DNA of 64,000 bases, taken from assembly GCA_038238185.1 (NCBI GenBank), contig JBBRXY010000004.1:14126-78125 (forward strand), given 5' to 3'. Under the pieces are notes generated by a model. It was not told the origin of the DNA. It saw only the letters and a list, made by a program, of their open reading frames with translations, and did no database searches. This DNA is from DATAQC01 sp038238185 (GTDB lineage: Bacteria > Actinomycetota > Acidimicrobiia > Acidimicrobiales > AC-14). The position numbers were made by a program, and so were the translations under genes. This document shows, piece after piece, positions 39,803-51,520 of the stretch. Numbering within the stretch: the stretch's first letter is position 1; every line of letters starts with the position of its first letter.

Positions 39803-41587
39803 GTGGCCGACGAACCCACCAAGGCAAAGCCTCCCGCCGAGGTCGACCACGACACGGTTGATTTCACCTGGCTGGCCGCCCTGGCGCGCCGCGTCGGGCG
39901 CCGGGTCCTGCCCGAGCCCGATCCCGACCCAAATGGACAGGAGCGCGTTGCGGCGGAATCGCGTCGCCCCGCCCAAGAGTCCTCGGCCGAGCCCGACCAC
40001 ACGGAGACGGCGCCGGCGCCGACCGGCGACGCCCGCCCGCAGTGGTCCCGGCTGGCCCTGACCTACGGCCTGCCCCTGGCGTTGGTCGTCGCCGTGGGCG
40101 TCGTGGCGACGATCAACCACTTCTCCGGCCCCGATTGGGGCGACGACTTCGCCCTCTACGTCCGCCAGGCGAAAGCCCTGATCATCGGCAACGTCGGGGA
40201 GGTGCTCCACGACAACCGCTACACGATCGACAACTCGGGCTGGAACACGTTCAGCCCCTACTCGTACCCCTGGGGCTGGCCGTTGCTGATGGCGCCGTTC
40301 TACGCCGTCTTCGGGATGAACTACGCCGTCTTCAAGTTCCTCGAGGTGCTCGCCCTGTGCGGGTTCCTGCTCGTGTTCTTCGCCCTGGTGCGACGGCGGA
40401 CGAACACGGTGGCGGCCACCGTCCTCACGCTGTTGATCGGCTTGTCACCGTCGTTCGCGGGAGCCACCGACGCGGTCCTCTCCGATCTCCCGTACCTGTT
40501 CTTTGCCTTCCTGACGTTGTGGTGGATGGACCGATGCCGCCAACGCGGCCTGCTCGACGACCAGCGCCGTCTCGTCGTCCTGGGGCTGTTGCTGGCGTTC
40601 ACCTACAACGTGCGTCGCGAGGGCATGACCCTTGTGCTCGCCCTGGTGGCGCTGCACGTCGTCGTCCTGGGCGGAACCGCCATCCGGGCGCGATCACTGC
40701 GGGCGCTGCGCGAGGTGGACTGGAGAAGGGTGGCCCTCCCGTACGTCACCTTCGCGGGCGCGGTGATCGCCTTCTTCCTGGTGCTGCCGACGGCGGTGCG
40801 TCCGACGTTCCCCGGGGCCGGCCTCCGGAACATCAGTTTCCGGGCCACGTACTACCGCGACGTGCTCGCCGAGCACTTCGGGTTGAAGGACGCGGGGAAC
40901 CCCATGCGGCTGTTCGGCAGCACGTCGGCGGCGAGACAGGTCCTCGCCCTCCTGGTGATCCTCGCCGTGGTGGGCGTCATCGGTCGCCTCATGCTCCGGG
41001 CCGAGGAAGACGTCACGCTCGCCACCTTCCTGGCATCCTCCTCGTTCCTCATGCTGATCTCGCCGTACGAGGCGAGCCGGTACCTCTTCACCATCTCGCC
41101 GCTGCTGGCGTACTTCGCCTACCAGGCCCTTCCCACCCTGGCCTCGTTCGTGGAGGGCCGAGACACAGCGAGGCTGGTCCGGGGGGCGTCGGTGCTGTCT
41201 GCCGCCGCCCTCGCCGGGTTGATGCTTCTCAACGCCGGCGATCTCTCCCACTCCACCAGATATCACCTCGACTACAGCTACACGGAGAACGGCCCTCAGA
41301 CGCCGCAGGCCCAGGAAATGCTCGCCGCCGTCCGGGAACAGACCCGGGGCGACGACGTGGTCCTGTTCTTCCGGGCCAGGGCCATGACGCTCTACACCGA
41401 ACGGCTGGCGGTCCAGGGCTCCGACCTGACCAAGATGCTGAAGCGGGTCGACTGGTACGTGATGGCCAAGAACAGCACCTACTCCCAGACGCTGCTCACC
41501 GACACCGAGGCGGCCGCTCTCGGGTTGACCAAGGCCTGGGAAAACGGCGGATGGGCTATCTGGCGTGTCGCTCCGCGGGCGCCGTGA
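39803..41587 (+). CDS. GT-C-type membrane glycosyltransferase
   Basis: A 594-residue protein with a long acidic/Pro-rich cytoplasmic head (about 85 residues), then about eleven helices. The first loop holds SGPDWGDDFALYVRQAKAL, an acidic GT-C motif, and PYSYPWGWPLLMAPFYAVFG. Late residues carry an extracytoplasmic domain. The closest recognisable type is the ArnT/PMT-like superfamily. Its 3' end overlaps the convergent GT2 gene by 32 bases. Confidence 0.75.
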   Translation: MADEPTKAKPPAEVDHDTVDFTWLAALARRVGRRVLPEPDPDPNGQERVAAESRRPAQESSAEPDHTETAPAPTGDARPQWSRLALTYGLPLALVVAVGVVATINHFSGPDWGDDFALYVRQAKALIIGNVGEVLHDNRYTIDNSGWNTFSPYSYPWGWPLLMAPFYAVFGMNYAVFKFLEVLALCGFLLVFFALVRRRTNTVAATVLTLLIGLSPSFAGATDAVLSDLPYLFFAFLTLWWMDRCRQRGLLDDQRRLVVLGLLLAFTYNVRREGMTLVLALVALHVVVLGGTAIRARSLRALREVDWRRVALPYVTFAGAVIAFFLVLPTAVRPTFPGAGLRNISFRATYYRDVLAEHFGLKDAGNPMRLFGSTSAARQVLALLVILAVVGVIGRLMLRAEEDVTLATFLASSSFLMLISPYEASRYLFTISPLLAYFAYQALPTLASFVEGRDTARLVRGASVLSAAALAGLMLLNAGDLSHSTRYHLDYSYTENGPQTPQAQEMLAAVREQTRGDDVVLFFRARAMTLYTERLAVQGSDLTKMLKRVDWYVMAKNSTYSQTLLTDTEAAALGLTKAWENGGWAIWRVAPRAP

Positions 41588-42821
41588 GATCAGGGGCCTC
41601 CCGGGCGTCGGCGTCGCTCGCCGTCCATCCGTAGGCGCCGCTTGCGGTGTGGCGCCCCCCCGGGTCGTCGGTCGCGGAGCGCACGCGCCGGATGCCGAGC
41701 ACGCTGGCGAACAGAGCGGCGAACGTGGTCTGGAAGCTGAGTACGAGGGCCGTGGCCGACGGGACCACCAGGCGCAACGACCGCTGCGGGTTCAACTCAC
41801 CGAAGCCCTGCAGGTTCCAGTGCACGAACGACACAACCAGGCCGGCGATCCCGGCCACCCCGATGGCGGCGCCGATGGCCAGGCCGCGCTCGAGACTGAT
41901 GATCCCGACGAACCTCTCGATCCGCCGATCCTGAGGCAGGAACCGTTCCTCGATGCCGTAGATCTTCGTCAGGATGGCGAACAGGACGGCTTGGTACCCG
42001 ATCACAAGCGCGGCCGCGGCGACCACCAAGGTGCCGACGTCGAACGTGACACCGAACGCGGTCACGGGCCCGATGGTGACGGCGAACCCGGTGGCCAACC
42101 CGAGCGTCATCAGGACCAGCCCCGGGATGAGGAACAGCCAGCGGGGGCTGTAGAGGAGTAGGAACCGGAGGTGTCGCCATCCGTCGCTCCAGGTGTGCAG
42201 GTGTGGCGCCCGGCCCCGTCCGTCGGGCGACAAGGTGGTGGGGACCTCGACGACGTTCATCCCCGCCAGGGTCGCCTTGACCACCATCTCGCTGGCGAAC
42301 TCCATCCCGGTGGCCTGGAGCGACAGGCCGAGCACCGCCTCCCGGCGGAAGCCACGGAGGCCGCAGTGGAAATCGTGGACCGGGCTGTGGAAGAACAACC
42401 GGCCCAGGGCGCTGAGGACAGGGTTGCCGACGTAGCGGTGCAGGGCAGGCATGGCGCCCGGAGCGATACCGCCGCAGAACCGGTTGCCCATGACCAGATC
42501 GGCGCCACCCCGGAGCTGGTCGACGAACGGCTGCAGAGCGGTGAAGTCGTAGCTGTCGTCGGCGTCGCCCATGATCACGTAGGGGGTGCGGGCGGCCTGG
42601 ATGCCGGTCATCAGGGCGTTGCCGTAGCCGGGCTTGTCGATCTCCACGATCCGGGCGCCGGACGACGCGGCGAGTTCCCGGCTCCCGTCGGTGCTGCCGT
42701 TGTCGGCCACCAGCACTTCGCCGCTGATTCCGCTGCGGTCAAGGAACTGCCGGGCCTTGGTGACGCAGGTCGCGACAGTCTTCGCCTCGTCCAGGCAGGG
42801 CATCACGATGGTCAGCTCCAC
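41556..42821 (-). CDS. Family 2 glycosyltransferase with C-terminal membrane helices
   Basis: A 421-residue GT2 enzyme like polyprenyl-phosphate glucosyl/mannosyl transferases. Its catalytic domain has TIVMPCLDEAKTVATCV, VADNGSTDGS, the DxD motif in VIMGDADDSYDF and the HDFHCGLRGFRREA block. Four hydrophobic segments follow (about 215-360). GTG 42821 starts 14 bases after the methyltransferase stop, so the two form one operon. The product is probably a lipid-linked sugar for the GT-C enzymes in this region. Confidence 0.88.
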   Translation of the reverse strand: MELTIVMPCLDEAKTVATCVTKARQFLDRSGISGEVLVADNGSTDGSRELAASSGARIVEIDKPGYGNALMTGIQAARTPYVIMGDADDSYDFTALQPFVDQLRGGADLVMGNRFCGGIAPGAMPALHRYVGNPVLSALGRLFFHSPVHDFHCGLRGFRREAVLGLSLQATGMEFASEMVVKATLAGMNVVEVPTTLSPDGRGRAPHLHTWSDGWRHLRFLLLYSPRWLFLIPGLVLMTLGLATGFAVTIGPVTAFGVTFDVGTLVVAAAALVIGYQAVLFAILTKIYGIEERFLPQDRRIERFVGIISLERGLAIGAAIGVAGIAGLVVSFVHWNLQGFGELNPQRSLRLVVPSATALVLSFQTTFAALFASVLGIRRVRSATDDPGGRHTASGAYGWTASDADAREAPDLTAPAERHAR

Positions 42822-42835
42822 GGGTCTGTCCGCCC

Positions 42836-43387
42836 CTACGCCGTCGCCGAGAACACGAACAGATGGTTCAACCCGAGCTCGAACCGGCGCCGGTGTTCGA
42901 GCGCCATCCCCGCCACCGAGAAGATGGAGGGAACCCCGCCGGGATCGAACCCGTGGTGCTGATGGGCTTCCATCCCGTCGAGCAGGCGCAACCGGATCCC
43001 CACGGCGAGGATGTGGTCGACCGCCGGCGACGGGGTGGTGATGACGAGGCGGCCGCCGGGCCTGAGCGCTCCGGGCACGGCTGCCGCCCAGGCGTGCAGG
43101 TCTTCGTCGTGGAGGTGCTCGACGACCGCCAACATGACCACGGCGTCGAACCGGTCGTCTGGATCGAGGCTGTCGGGGAACTTCCCGATCCGCCTCTCGA
43201 AGGGGCCGTCGACCCATGGTTGGTCGTCGAGGGTGTCGATGCCCACCCCCGAGGCGATCGTGGAGCGGCATCGGTCGAACAGCGCCCCGTCGGCGCAGCC
43301 CACGTCGAGCACATGGCCTCCCGCCGGGATCCATCGGAGGGCCGCCGCGATCCTTCGCCTCTGGAGGAGGGTATCCACGCGCTTCAC
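42836..43387 (-). CDS. Class I SAM-dependent methyltransferase
   Basis: A 183-residue methyltransferase of the UbiE/COQ5-like type: motif I VLDVGCADGALFD, a probable acidic ribose-binding residue in GVGIDTLDD, and the central FDAVVMLAVVEHL. The genomic place before a GT2 gene suggests modification of a sugar or lipid intermediate, but substrate cannot be inferred. GTG 43387 follows TAGGGT by nine bases. Confidence 0.85.
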   Translation of the reverse strand: MKRVDTLLQRRRIAAALRWIPAGGHVLDVGCADGALFDRCRSTIASGVGIDTLDDQPWVDGPFERRIGKFPDSLDPDDRFDAVVMLAVVEHLHDEDLHAWAAAVPGALRPGGRLVITTPSPAVDHILAVGIRLRLLDGMEAHQHHGFDPGGVPSIFSVAGMALEHRRRFELGLNHLFVFSATA

Positions 43388-43396
43388 GTGGCAACG

Positions 43397-43402
43397 ACCC
43401 TA
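43397..43402 (-). promoter_or_regulatory. -10 box for methyltransferase-GT2 operon
   Basis: TAGGGT on the minus strand ends nine bases before the GTG at 43387. It is back to back with the secA promoter. Confidence 0.4.
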
Positions 43403-43441
43403 TCCGGCCCCGGCCCGGGCGGCCTTTGCGGAGCCCGTCGG

Positions 43442-43447
43442 TAGACT
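43442..43447 (+). promoter_or_regulatory. -10 box for secA
   Basis: TAGACT ends seven bases before the secA ATG, giving a leaderless or nearly leaderless transcript. Confidence 0.5.
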
Positions 43448-43454
43448 GGCGGAC

Positions 43455-46189
<2,735 letters not shown>

Positions 46190-46193
<4 letters not shown>

Positions 46194-47299
46194 GGGACCT
46201 CACCGAAGAGCTGAAGGCCGAACGCACCCGGCTGTCGGAACTGGCGGCTGCGCTCGACATCGAGGGCAAGCGCACCCGGCTCACCGAGCTCGAGAAGCTG
46301 GCCTCCGACCCGGGCCTGTGGGACGACCCCGACGCCGCCCGCGCCGTCACCACCGAGATGTCGCGAGTGAAGGACGATATCGATCTGGTCGACGGGCTCG
46401 ACGGTCGGCTGTCCGACACCGAGTTGCTCTTCGAGATGGGTCGCGACGAAAGCGACGACTCGGTCGGGCCCGAGCTGGCCGAAGCGCTGATCGGTCTCGT
46501 CCGCGACCTCGACGCCCTCGAGCTGCGGTCGCTCTACACCGGTGAGCACGACGAGGGCGACGCCGTCTGCGAGGTCCACTCCGGGGCCGGCGGAACAGAT
46601 TCGCAGGACTGGGCCGAGATGCTGCTGCGCATGTACCAGCGGTGGGCGGAGCGTCGGGGCTTCGAGGTGGAGCTCGACGAGATCTCGGCGGGAACCGAGG
46701 CGGGCATCACCTCGGCCACCTTCATCGTGCGGGGCCGGTATGCCTACGGCCTGCTCTCGTCGGAAAAGGGCGTCCACCGACTGGTGCGGATCTCCCCCTT
46801 CGATGCCCAGTCGCGCCGCCATACCGCCTTCGCCTCGTTCGACGCCGTGCCCTTCTTCGAAGAGGTCAGTGCCGAGGTCGACATCGACGAGAAGGACCTG
46901 CGCATCGACACCTACCGGTCCTCGGGTGCCGGCGGCCAACATGTCAACGTCACCGACTCGGCTGTGCGCATCACCCACCTGCCGAGCGGCATCGTCGTGT
47001 CGTGCCAGAACCAACGCAGCCAGCACCAGAACAAGGCCGTTGCCATGCAGATCCTCGCCGCCAAGCTGGCCGAGCGGGCCCGCCAGGAGCGTCGCAAGGA
47101 GCTCGATGCCCTGTCTGGCGAGCAGCGAGAGGTGACTTGGGGGAGCCAGATCCGCTCCTATGTCCTGGCTCCGTATCAGTTGGCCAAGGACCTGCGCACC
47201 GACCACGAGACCGGCAACGTCGGCGCCGTCCTCGATGGCGACCTCGACGCCTTCATGGAGTCGTTCCTCCGCTGGCGCCGCCGCACGGGCGGCCAGTAG
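46190..47299 (+). CDS. prfB: Peptide chain release factor 2
   Basis: RF2 reads UGA and UAA stop codons. The 369-residue protein has the codon-recognition tripeptide SPF in RISPFDAQS (about 202-204) and the catalytic GGQ in SGAGGQHVN (about 248-250). The frame is continuous from a GTG that overlaps the secA stop, so the classical RF2 programmed frameshift is absent. Usual neighbours ftsE-ftsX follow after an inserted two-gene pair. Confidence 0.96.
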
Positions 47300-47304
47300 T
47301 CGCG

Positions 47305-47817
47305 GTGGCGGCGGCCTCGGGGCTGTTCGAGCCGATTCTCGCTGCTCTCGATGGCAACGGCGTGCGGGCGGTGGTCGTGGGCGGCGTCGCGACCGTCCTG
47401 CACGGTCACGCCCGCCTGACCGCCGACCTTGACCTGGTCGTGGACCTCCGAGCCGATCAGCCGTCTCGGGCGATCCAGGCCTTGACGGACCTCGGCCTGG
47501 TCCCGATGCTGCCCGTCGATGCTCTGGACTTCGCCGACCCGGCGATACGTCAGCGCTGGGTGGCCACCCGCAACCTCAAGGTGTTCTCCCTGTACGACCC
47601 GGCGGATCCCCTGCGCCAGGTCGACCTGTTCGCCGAGGACCCAATCCCGTTCGACGAGCTCTGGGGTCGGGCGGTGGAGGTGCGCCTCGCCTCGGTGTCG
47701 GTACGCATCGCCTCGATCGATGACCTGATCACCATGAAGCGGTCAGCCGGTCGCCCTCAGGACCTTGCCGACATTGAGGCGCTCGAGATGATCAGAGGCC
47801 GAGGCGAGCCGCAATGA
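47305..47817 (+). CDS. Nucleotidyltransferase-fold protein (AbiEii/MNT-like)
   Basis: A 170-residue protein with the polymerase-beta-like nucleotidyltransferase core: a GG motif in VVVGGVATVLHGH and a DxD-like pair in LTADLDLVVDL, followed by RQVDLFAEDPIPFDELWGRA and a late LITMKRSAGRPQDLADIEAL. Toxin-like NTases of TA systems look like this. It sits between prfB and ftsE, interrupting the usual order, and overlaps the small partner gene by four bases. Its target is unknown. Confidence 0.8.
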   Translation: MAAASGLFEPILAALDGNGVRAVVVGGVATVLHGHARLTADLDLVVDLRADQPSRAIQALTDLGLVPMLPVDALDFADPAIRQRWVATRNLKVFSLYDPADPLRQVDLFAEDPIPFDELWGRAVEVRLASVSVRIASIDDLITMKRSAGRPQDLADIEALEMIRGRGEPQ

Positions 47818-48005
47818 CCGATGAAGCGGTTTCCCCTTCCGGGCCCGGCGATTGGGACGGTGGATGGCGTGCCCATCGGGAGGCCCAGCTCGACGCATGG
47901 TGCCGGGCAACTCCGGCGCAACGCCTGGCATGGCTTGAAGACGCCATGGACTTCGCCCGAGATGCGATCCTGAGGGAGAAGCGGCCAATCGTCACCAGAT
48001 GGTGA
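47814..48005 (+). CDS. 63-residue partner of the nucleotidyltransferase
   Basis: A small helical protein with the pattern WRAHREAQLDAWCRATPAQR, then LAWLEDAMDFARDAILR. It is translationally coupled by ATGA to the nucleotidyltransferase gene. Similar short proteins occur beside NTase genes, so it may act as an antitoxin or activator, but that is inference from gene order only. Confidence 0.6.
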   Translation: MTDEAVSPSGPGDWDGGWRAHREAQLDAWCRATPAQRLAWLEDAMDFARDAILREKRPIVTRW

Positions 48006-48198
48006 CTGGTGTGACGGATGGCGAAGGCGAAGCAACCGTTAAAATGCACACGACGATGCGTTCGGTGGTGGGCCGTCCATGCCCGCACACCGACACGTCA
48101 GGCCCCGGCGGCCGAGGGGTGGTTGCTCCCGGGAGCCGTGGCCGGTTATCCTCGCGAACGTCGCCCGTGCGTATGCACGCGGCCGCGCCCCCCTACTC
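48006..48198 (+). promoter_or_regulatory. Upstream region of ftsE
   Basis: The 193-base gap has no credible gene. TATCCT at about 48148 could be the -10 of an ftsEX promoter, needed because the inserted pair separates ftsE from prfB. Confidence 0.35.
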
Positions 48199-48885
48199 AT
48201 GATCCGAATCGAGAACGTCACCAAGTCGTACAAGGGCGGAGTCGTCGCCCTCCGGGGCGTCAGCCTCGACATCCAGAAGCAGGAGTTCGTGTTCCTCGTC
48301 GGCCCTACGGGGTCGGGGAAGTCGACTCTGATCCGTCTGCTGATCAAAGAGGACAAGCCCGACGACGGTCGCATCTGGGTGGCCGGCAAGGACATCGGCC
48401 AGCTCAGCTCGTGGAAGGTCCCCCTCCTGCGCCGCAACATCGGCTGCGTGTTCCAGGACTTCAAGCTTCTGCCCAACAAGACGGCCTACGAGAACGTCGC
48501 CTTCGCCCTGGAGGTCATCGGCCGGCCCTCCCATGTGATCCGCGCCCAGGTACCCCAGGTGCTCGACCTGGTCGGTTTGTCCAAGAAGCACGACAACCTG
48601 CCTCACGAGCTCTCGGGTGGTGAGCAGCAGCGGGTCTCCATCGCCCGGGCGTTCGTGAACCGGCCCCTGATCCTGCTCGCCGACGAGCCCACCGGAAACC
48701 TCGACCCCAGCACGTCGGTTGGCATCATGCGCCTCCTCGACCGCATCAACCGAACCGGCACCACCGTGGTCATGGCCACCCACGACCACAACATCGTCGA
48801 CACCATGCGCCGCCGCGTCGTCGAGCTCGACCGGGGGTCGCTGGTCCGCGACCAGGCCCGCGGCGTGTACGGGGCCTTCACGTAG
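48199..48885 (+). CDS. ftsE: Cell-division ATP-binding protein FtsE
   Basis: FtsE is the cytosolic ATPase that works with FtsX to control peptidoglycan hydrolases at the septum. The 228-residue ABC protein has Walker A GPTGSGKS (about 35-42), the Q-loop CVFQDFKLLPNKTAYEN, signature LSGGEQQR, Walker B LLADEP and switch His (ATHDH). ATG 48199 begins the standard MIRIENVTKSY N-terminus. FtsX follows 13 bases later. Confidence 0.96.
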   Translation: MIRIENVTKSYKGGVVALRGVSLDIQKQEFVFLVGPTGSGKSTLIRLLIKEDKPDDGRIWVAGKDIGQLSSWKVPLLRRNIGCVFQDFKLLPNKTAYENVAFALEVIGRPSHVIRAQVPQVLDLVGLSKKHDNLPHELSGGEQQRVSIARAFVNRPLILLADEPTGNLDPSTSVGIMRLLDRINRTGTTVVMATHDHNIVDTMRRRVVELDRGSLVRDQARGVYGAFT

Positions 48886-48898
48886 TGGGGGGCAAGCC

Positions 48899-49792
48899 AT
48901 GGCGATGAAGGTCGACTACGTCGCCAAGGAAACCTTCTCCAATTTGAAGCGCAACCTCTCGATGGCCTCGGCCGCCCTCATCACCGTGGCCGTGTCGCTC
49001 ACCCTGGCCGGGGGCGCCCTGCTGGTGAAGCGGGGAGTCGACCGGGCCACGATCCAATGGCGCGGCAACGTCGAGCTGTCGGTGTTCATGAAGGCCGACG
49101 CCAGCCCTCCCGAGTCCGACGCCGTCGACCGTCAGCTCAAGGCCATGCCCGAGGTGAAGAAGTACCACTACGTCTCCAAGCCCGAGGCCTTCACCGAGTT
49201 CAAGCAGATCTTCGCCAACGAGCCCGACGTGCGCGACGCCATCGGCGTCGACCAGATCCCACCGTCGTACCGGGTCGTGCCCCGCTCGGCCGAACAAACC
49301 AGGCTCATCGGCGACCGGTTCGCGAACACCGCCGGGGTGCTCCGCGTGAGCTATGCCAAAGACGAGGTCGAGGCGCTGGTGTCGATTACCAAGTTCCTCC
49401 AGATCATGCTCTGGACGGTGGCGTTGGTGCTGTTGGGCGCCGCCTGTCTACTCATCCTGAACACGATCCGAATGGCCATCTTCGCCCGCCGCCGAGAGGT
49501 GGCGGTGATGAAACTTGTCGGGGCTTCGAACTGGTTCATCCGGGTTCCGTTCATGCTCGAAGGCCTGGTGCAGGGCGTCATCGGAGCGGTGGCCGCATGC
49601 TCGATGGTCTGGGTGCTCCGCGCCTTCTTCCAGAGCTGGATCCAGGGTTCTCACAGCGACGTCCAGCTCTTCAAGCAGTTCCTGGTGACGGGAGCCGATG
49701 TCACGGGCACCGGCATCCTCCTACTCCTGGTCGGGATGATCGTCGGCACCGTCGGCTCCGCCGTGGCCGTCAGCCGCTTCCTCGACGTCTGA
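48899..49792 (+). CDS. ftsX: Cell-division permease-like protein FtsX
   Basis: A 297-residue FtsX with helix 1 at about 22-44, a large extracytoplasmic loop (about 45-165) that would recruit a peptidoglycan hydrolase, and three more helices in the C-terminal half (NTIRMAIFARRREVAVMKLVGAS is the family signature region). ATG 48905 is an alternative start. The smpB and tmRNA genes that often follow ftsEX in actinobacteria are absent. Confidence 0.95.
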   Translation: MAMKVDYVAKETFSNLKRNLSMASAALITVAVSLTLAGGALLVKRGVDRATIQWRGNVELSVFMKADASPPESDAVDRQLKAMPEVKKYHYVSKPEAFTEFKQIFANEPDVRDAIGVDQIPPSYRVVPRSAEQTRLIGDRFANTAGVLRVSYAKDEVEALVSITKFLQIMLWTVALVLLGAACLLILNTIRMAIFARRREVAVMKLVGASNWFIRVPFMLEGLVQGVIGAVAACSMVWVLRAFFQSWIQGSHSDVQLFKQFLVTGADVTGTGILLLLVGMIVGTVGSAVAVSRFLDV

Positions 49793-49836
49793 TCTCAGTC
49801 GGGAGCACTGCCAGACCCGGCCGGTGAAGTTGGGCC

Positions 49837-49854
49837 CCCGCCGGCAGCGGCGGG
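49837..49854. terminator. GC hairpin between ftsX and the GNAT gene
   Basis: CCCGCCG and CGGCGGG pair around GCAG in the space between convergent genes. A T run is absent. Confidence 0.4.
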
Positions 49855-49889
49855 CGAGGTCCGCAGGACCCGGGTGCGCTCGCCCGAGC

Positions 49890-50489
49890 TCAGCGGACCC
49901 ACTCGGCCATTAGGGCGGGGCCTCGTTCGACCCACTCCTCGGCGGTGATGGCGTAGCGAAGGTGGTCTTCCCACACCCCGTTGATGGCCAGGTAGCGGAC
50001 GGCCAGCCCCTCATCACGGAGCTTCAGCTTCTCCACCACCCGCCGGCTGGCCCGGTTGCGGGGAATGATGGCCACCTGGAGGCGGTGGAGGCGCACGTCT
50101 TCGAAGGCGAAGCGGGCCACCGTGGCCAGTGCTTCGGGCACGTAGCCCTGGCCGGCCCGGGCCTCGTCGATCCAGTAGCCGACGTAGGCGTTCTGGAACG
50201 GCCCCCGTTGTATCCCCGACACGTTGATCTCGCCGGCCAGCGAGCCTTCGACAAAGAGGCCGAAGCCATAGCCCGTGCCGAGCTGCCATTCCCGCTGGCG
50301 GGCGCCACACCGGGCCCCGAACGCGGCCAGGTTCTCCGTGTCGTCAGGATTGCCCCTCGGCGGCTTGGGTTCCCACTTGAGCAGCCAACCGGCGTTGCGG
50401 CGACGGACCTCCCGCCATTGCCGGAAGTCGGTCGAGGCCAGCGGGCGTAGCAGCACCCGACGACCGTGGAGCTCGTCAGCCAGGCTCAT
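49890..50489 (-). CDS. GNAT N-acetyltransferase, RimJ/RimL type
   Basis: A 199-residue RimJ/RimL-like acetyltransferase with LRPLASTDFRQW, the core VGYWIDEARAGQGYVPEAL (acetyl-CoA loop) and LHRLQVAIIPRNRASRRVVE. Such enzymes acetylate protein N-termini, but the target here is unknown. ATG 50489 overlaps the ppx stop (ATGA), making it the last gene of the DUF72-DUF501-ppx-GNAT operon. Its start lies within a short direct repeat. Confidence 0.88.
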   Translation of the reverse strand: MSLADELHGRRVLLRPLASTDFRQWREVRRRNAGWLLKWEPKPPRGNPDDTENLAAFGARCGARQREWQLGTGYGFGLFVEGSLAGEINVSGIQRGPFQNAYVGYWIDEARAGQGYVPEALATVARFAFEDVRLHRLQVAIIPRNRASRRVVEKLKLRDEGLAVRYLAINGVWEDHLRYAITAEEWVERGPALMAEWVR

Positions 50490-51520
50490 TGGGTCGCCGC
50501 CTTCGGCGGCTGCCCCGAGCCGGGGCGCGGTGTCTTCGGTGAGCTGCGCTCCTCCGCTCCGCTTCGGTGCTCGCTCTGGGTCGCCTCCTTCGGCGGCGCC
50601 GCGGCCGCCTCGGGCTCGAGGAGGCTGGCAACAAGACCGTCGAGAATGTCGGCCTCGCTCACCAGGCACTCGTCGTGTCCGAAAAAGCGCATGACGGCCA
50701 CGAGGATGGCCGCTCCGCCGACGATCACGTCGGCCCGGGCCTCTTCCAATCCGGGATTGTGCACCCGTTGGGCCCTCGTCTCGGTGGCGAGTGTCCGGAA
50801 CACGTCCTCGGCCGCCGACCGGGTGAGGACGAAATGGTGGATCCGGTCCCGGTCGTAGGTGTCCAGGCCCAGCTCGATCGCCGCCACGGAGGCGACGGTG
50901 CCGGCCAAGCCGACCAGGCGCCGGGCCTCGGCGGCCGCGGGTATGGCGCGGGCGACGTCGTCGAGCCAGTCGCGGGCCACGGAGAGGGCCTGGGAGAGCT
51001 CCTCAGGTGCCGGCGGGTCGTGATGGAGGTACTTCTCGGTGAGGCGGACGCAGCCCATGTCGGTGGAGGCCACGCCTTCGGCGCGGGTCTCACCCACGGC
51101 GAACTCGGTCGAGCCGCCACCGATGTCGATGACGAGGAACGGGCCATCGCCAGGCTCCAGGTCGCGCGCCGCCCCCCGGAACGACAGCCGGGCCTCGTCG
51201 GCCCCGGTCAGCAGCTCGGGCCGCGCCCGAACCGCCTCGGTGGCGGCAGCCAGGAAGACCTCGCGGTTGGCGGCGTCACGGGCTGCCGACGTCGCCGTCA
51301 TCCGCACCCGTTCGACGCCGTGACGGTCCATGACGTGCCGGTACTCCCGCAGCACGACAAGGGTGCGCTCGATGGCATCATCGCCCAGCGCGCCCGTGGC
51401 ATCGGTGCCCTGGCCCAGTCGGGTGATGCGCATGAGCCGCTCGAGGGTGTTCCCCAAGGTGTCGGTGACGAGCAGGCGGGTCGAGTTGGTCCCGCAGTCG
51501 ATGGCGGCGACGGCCGTCAC
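50486..51520 (-). CDS. ppx: Exopolyphosphatase / guanosine pentaphosphatase (Ppx/GppA)
   Basis: A 344-residue Ppx/GppA protein that hydrolyses polyphosphate or pppGpp. It has AAIDCGTNSTRLLV, MTATSAARDAANRE, the glycine motif VIDIGGGSTEFAVG and the GLAGTVASVAAIELG block. The C-terminal tail of about 40 residues is low-complexity with repeated PPKEATQ / PPKAATQ units. The GTG overlaps the DUF501 stop. The order DUF501-ppx matches Rv1025-Rv1026. Confidence 0.93.
   Translation of the reverse strand: MTAVAAIDCGTNSTRLLVTDTLGNTLERLMRITRLGQGTDATGALGDDAIERTLVVLREYRHVMDRHGVERVRMTATSAARDAANREVFLAAATEAVRARPELLTGADEARLSFRGAARDLEPGDGPFLVIDIGGGSTEFAVGETRAEGVASTDMGCVRLTEKYLHHDPPAPEELSQALSVARDWLDDVARAIPAAAEARRLVGLAGTVASVAAIELGLDTYDRDRIHHFVLTRSAAEDVFRTLATETRAQRVHNPGLEEARADVIVGGAAILVAVMRFFGHDECLVSEADILDGLVASLLEPEAAAAPPKEATQSEHRSGAEERSSPKTPRPGSGQPPKAATQ

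Noticed and set aside
49793..49889. smpB or tmRNA after ftsX
   Set aside because: The usual neighbours were looked for in this gap, but only a GC hairpin is present before a converging gene.
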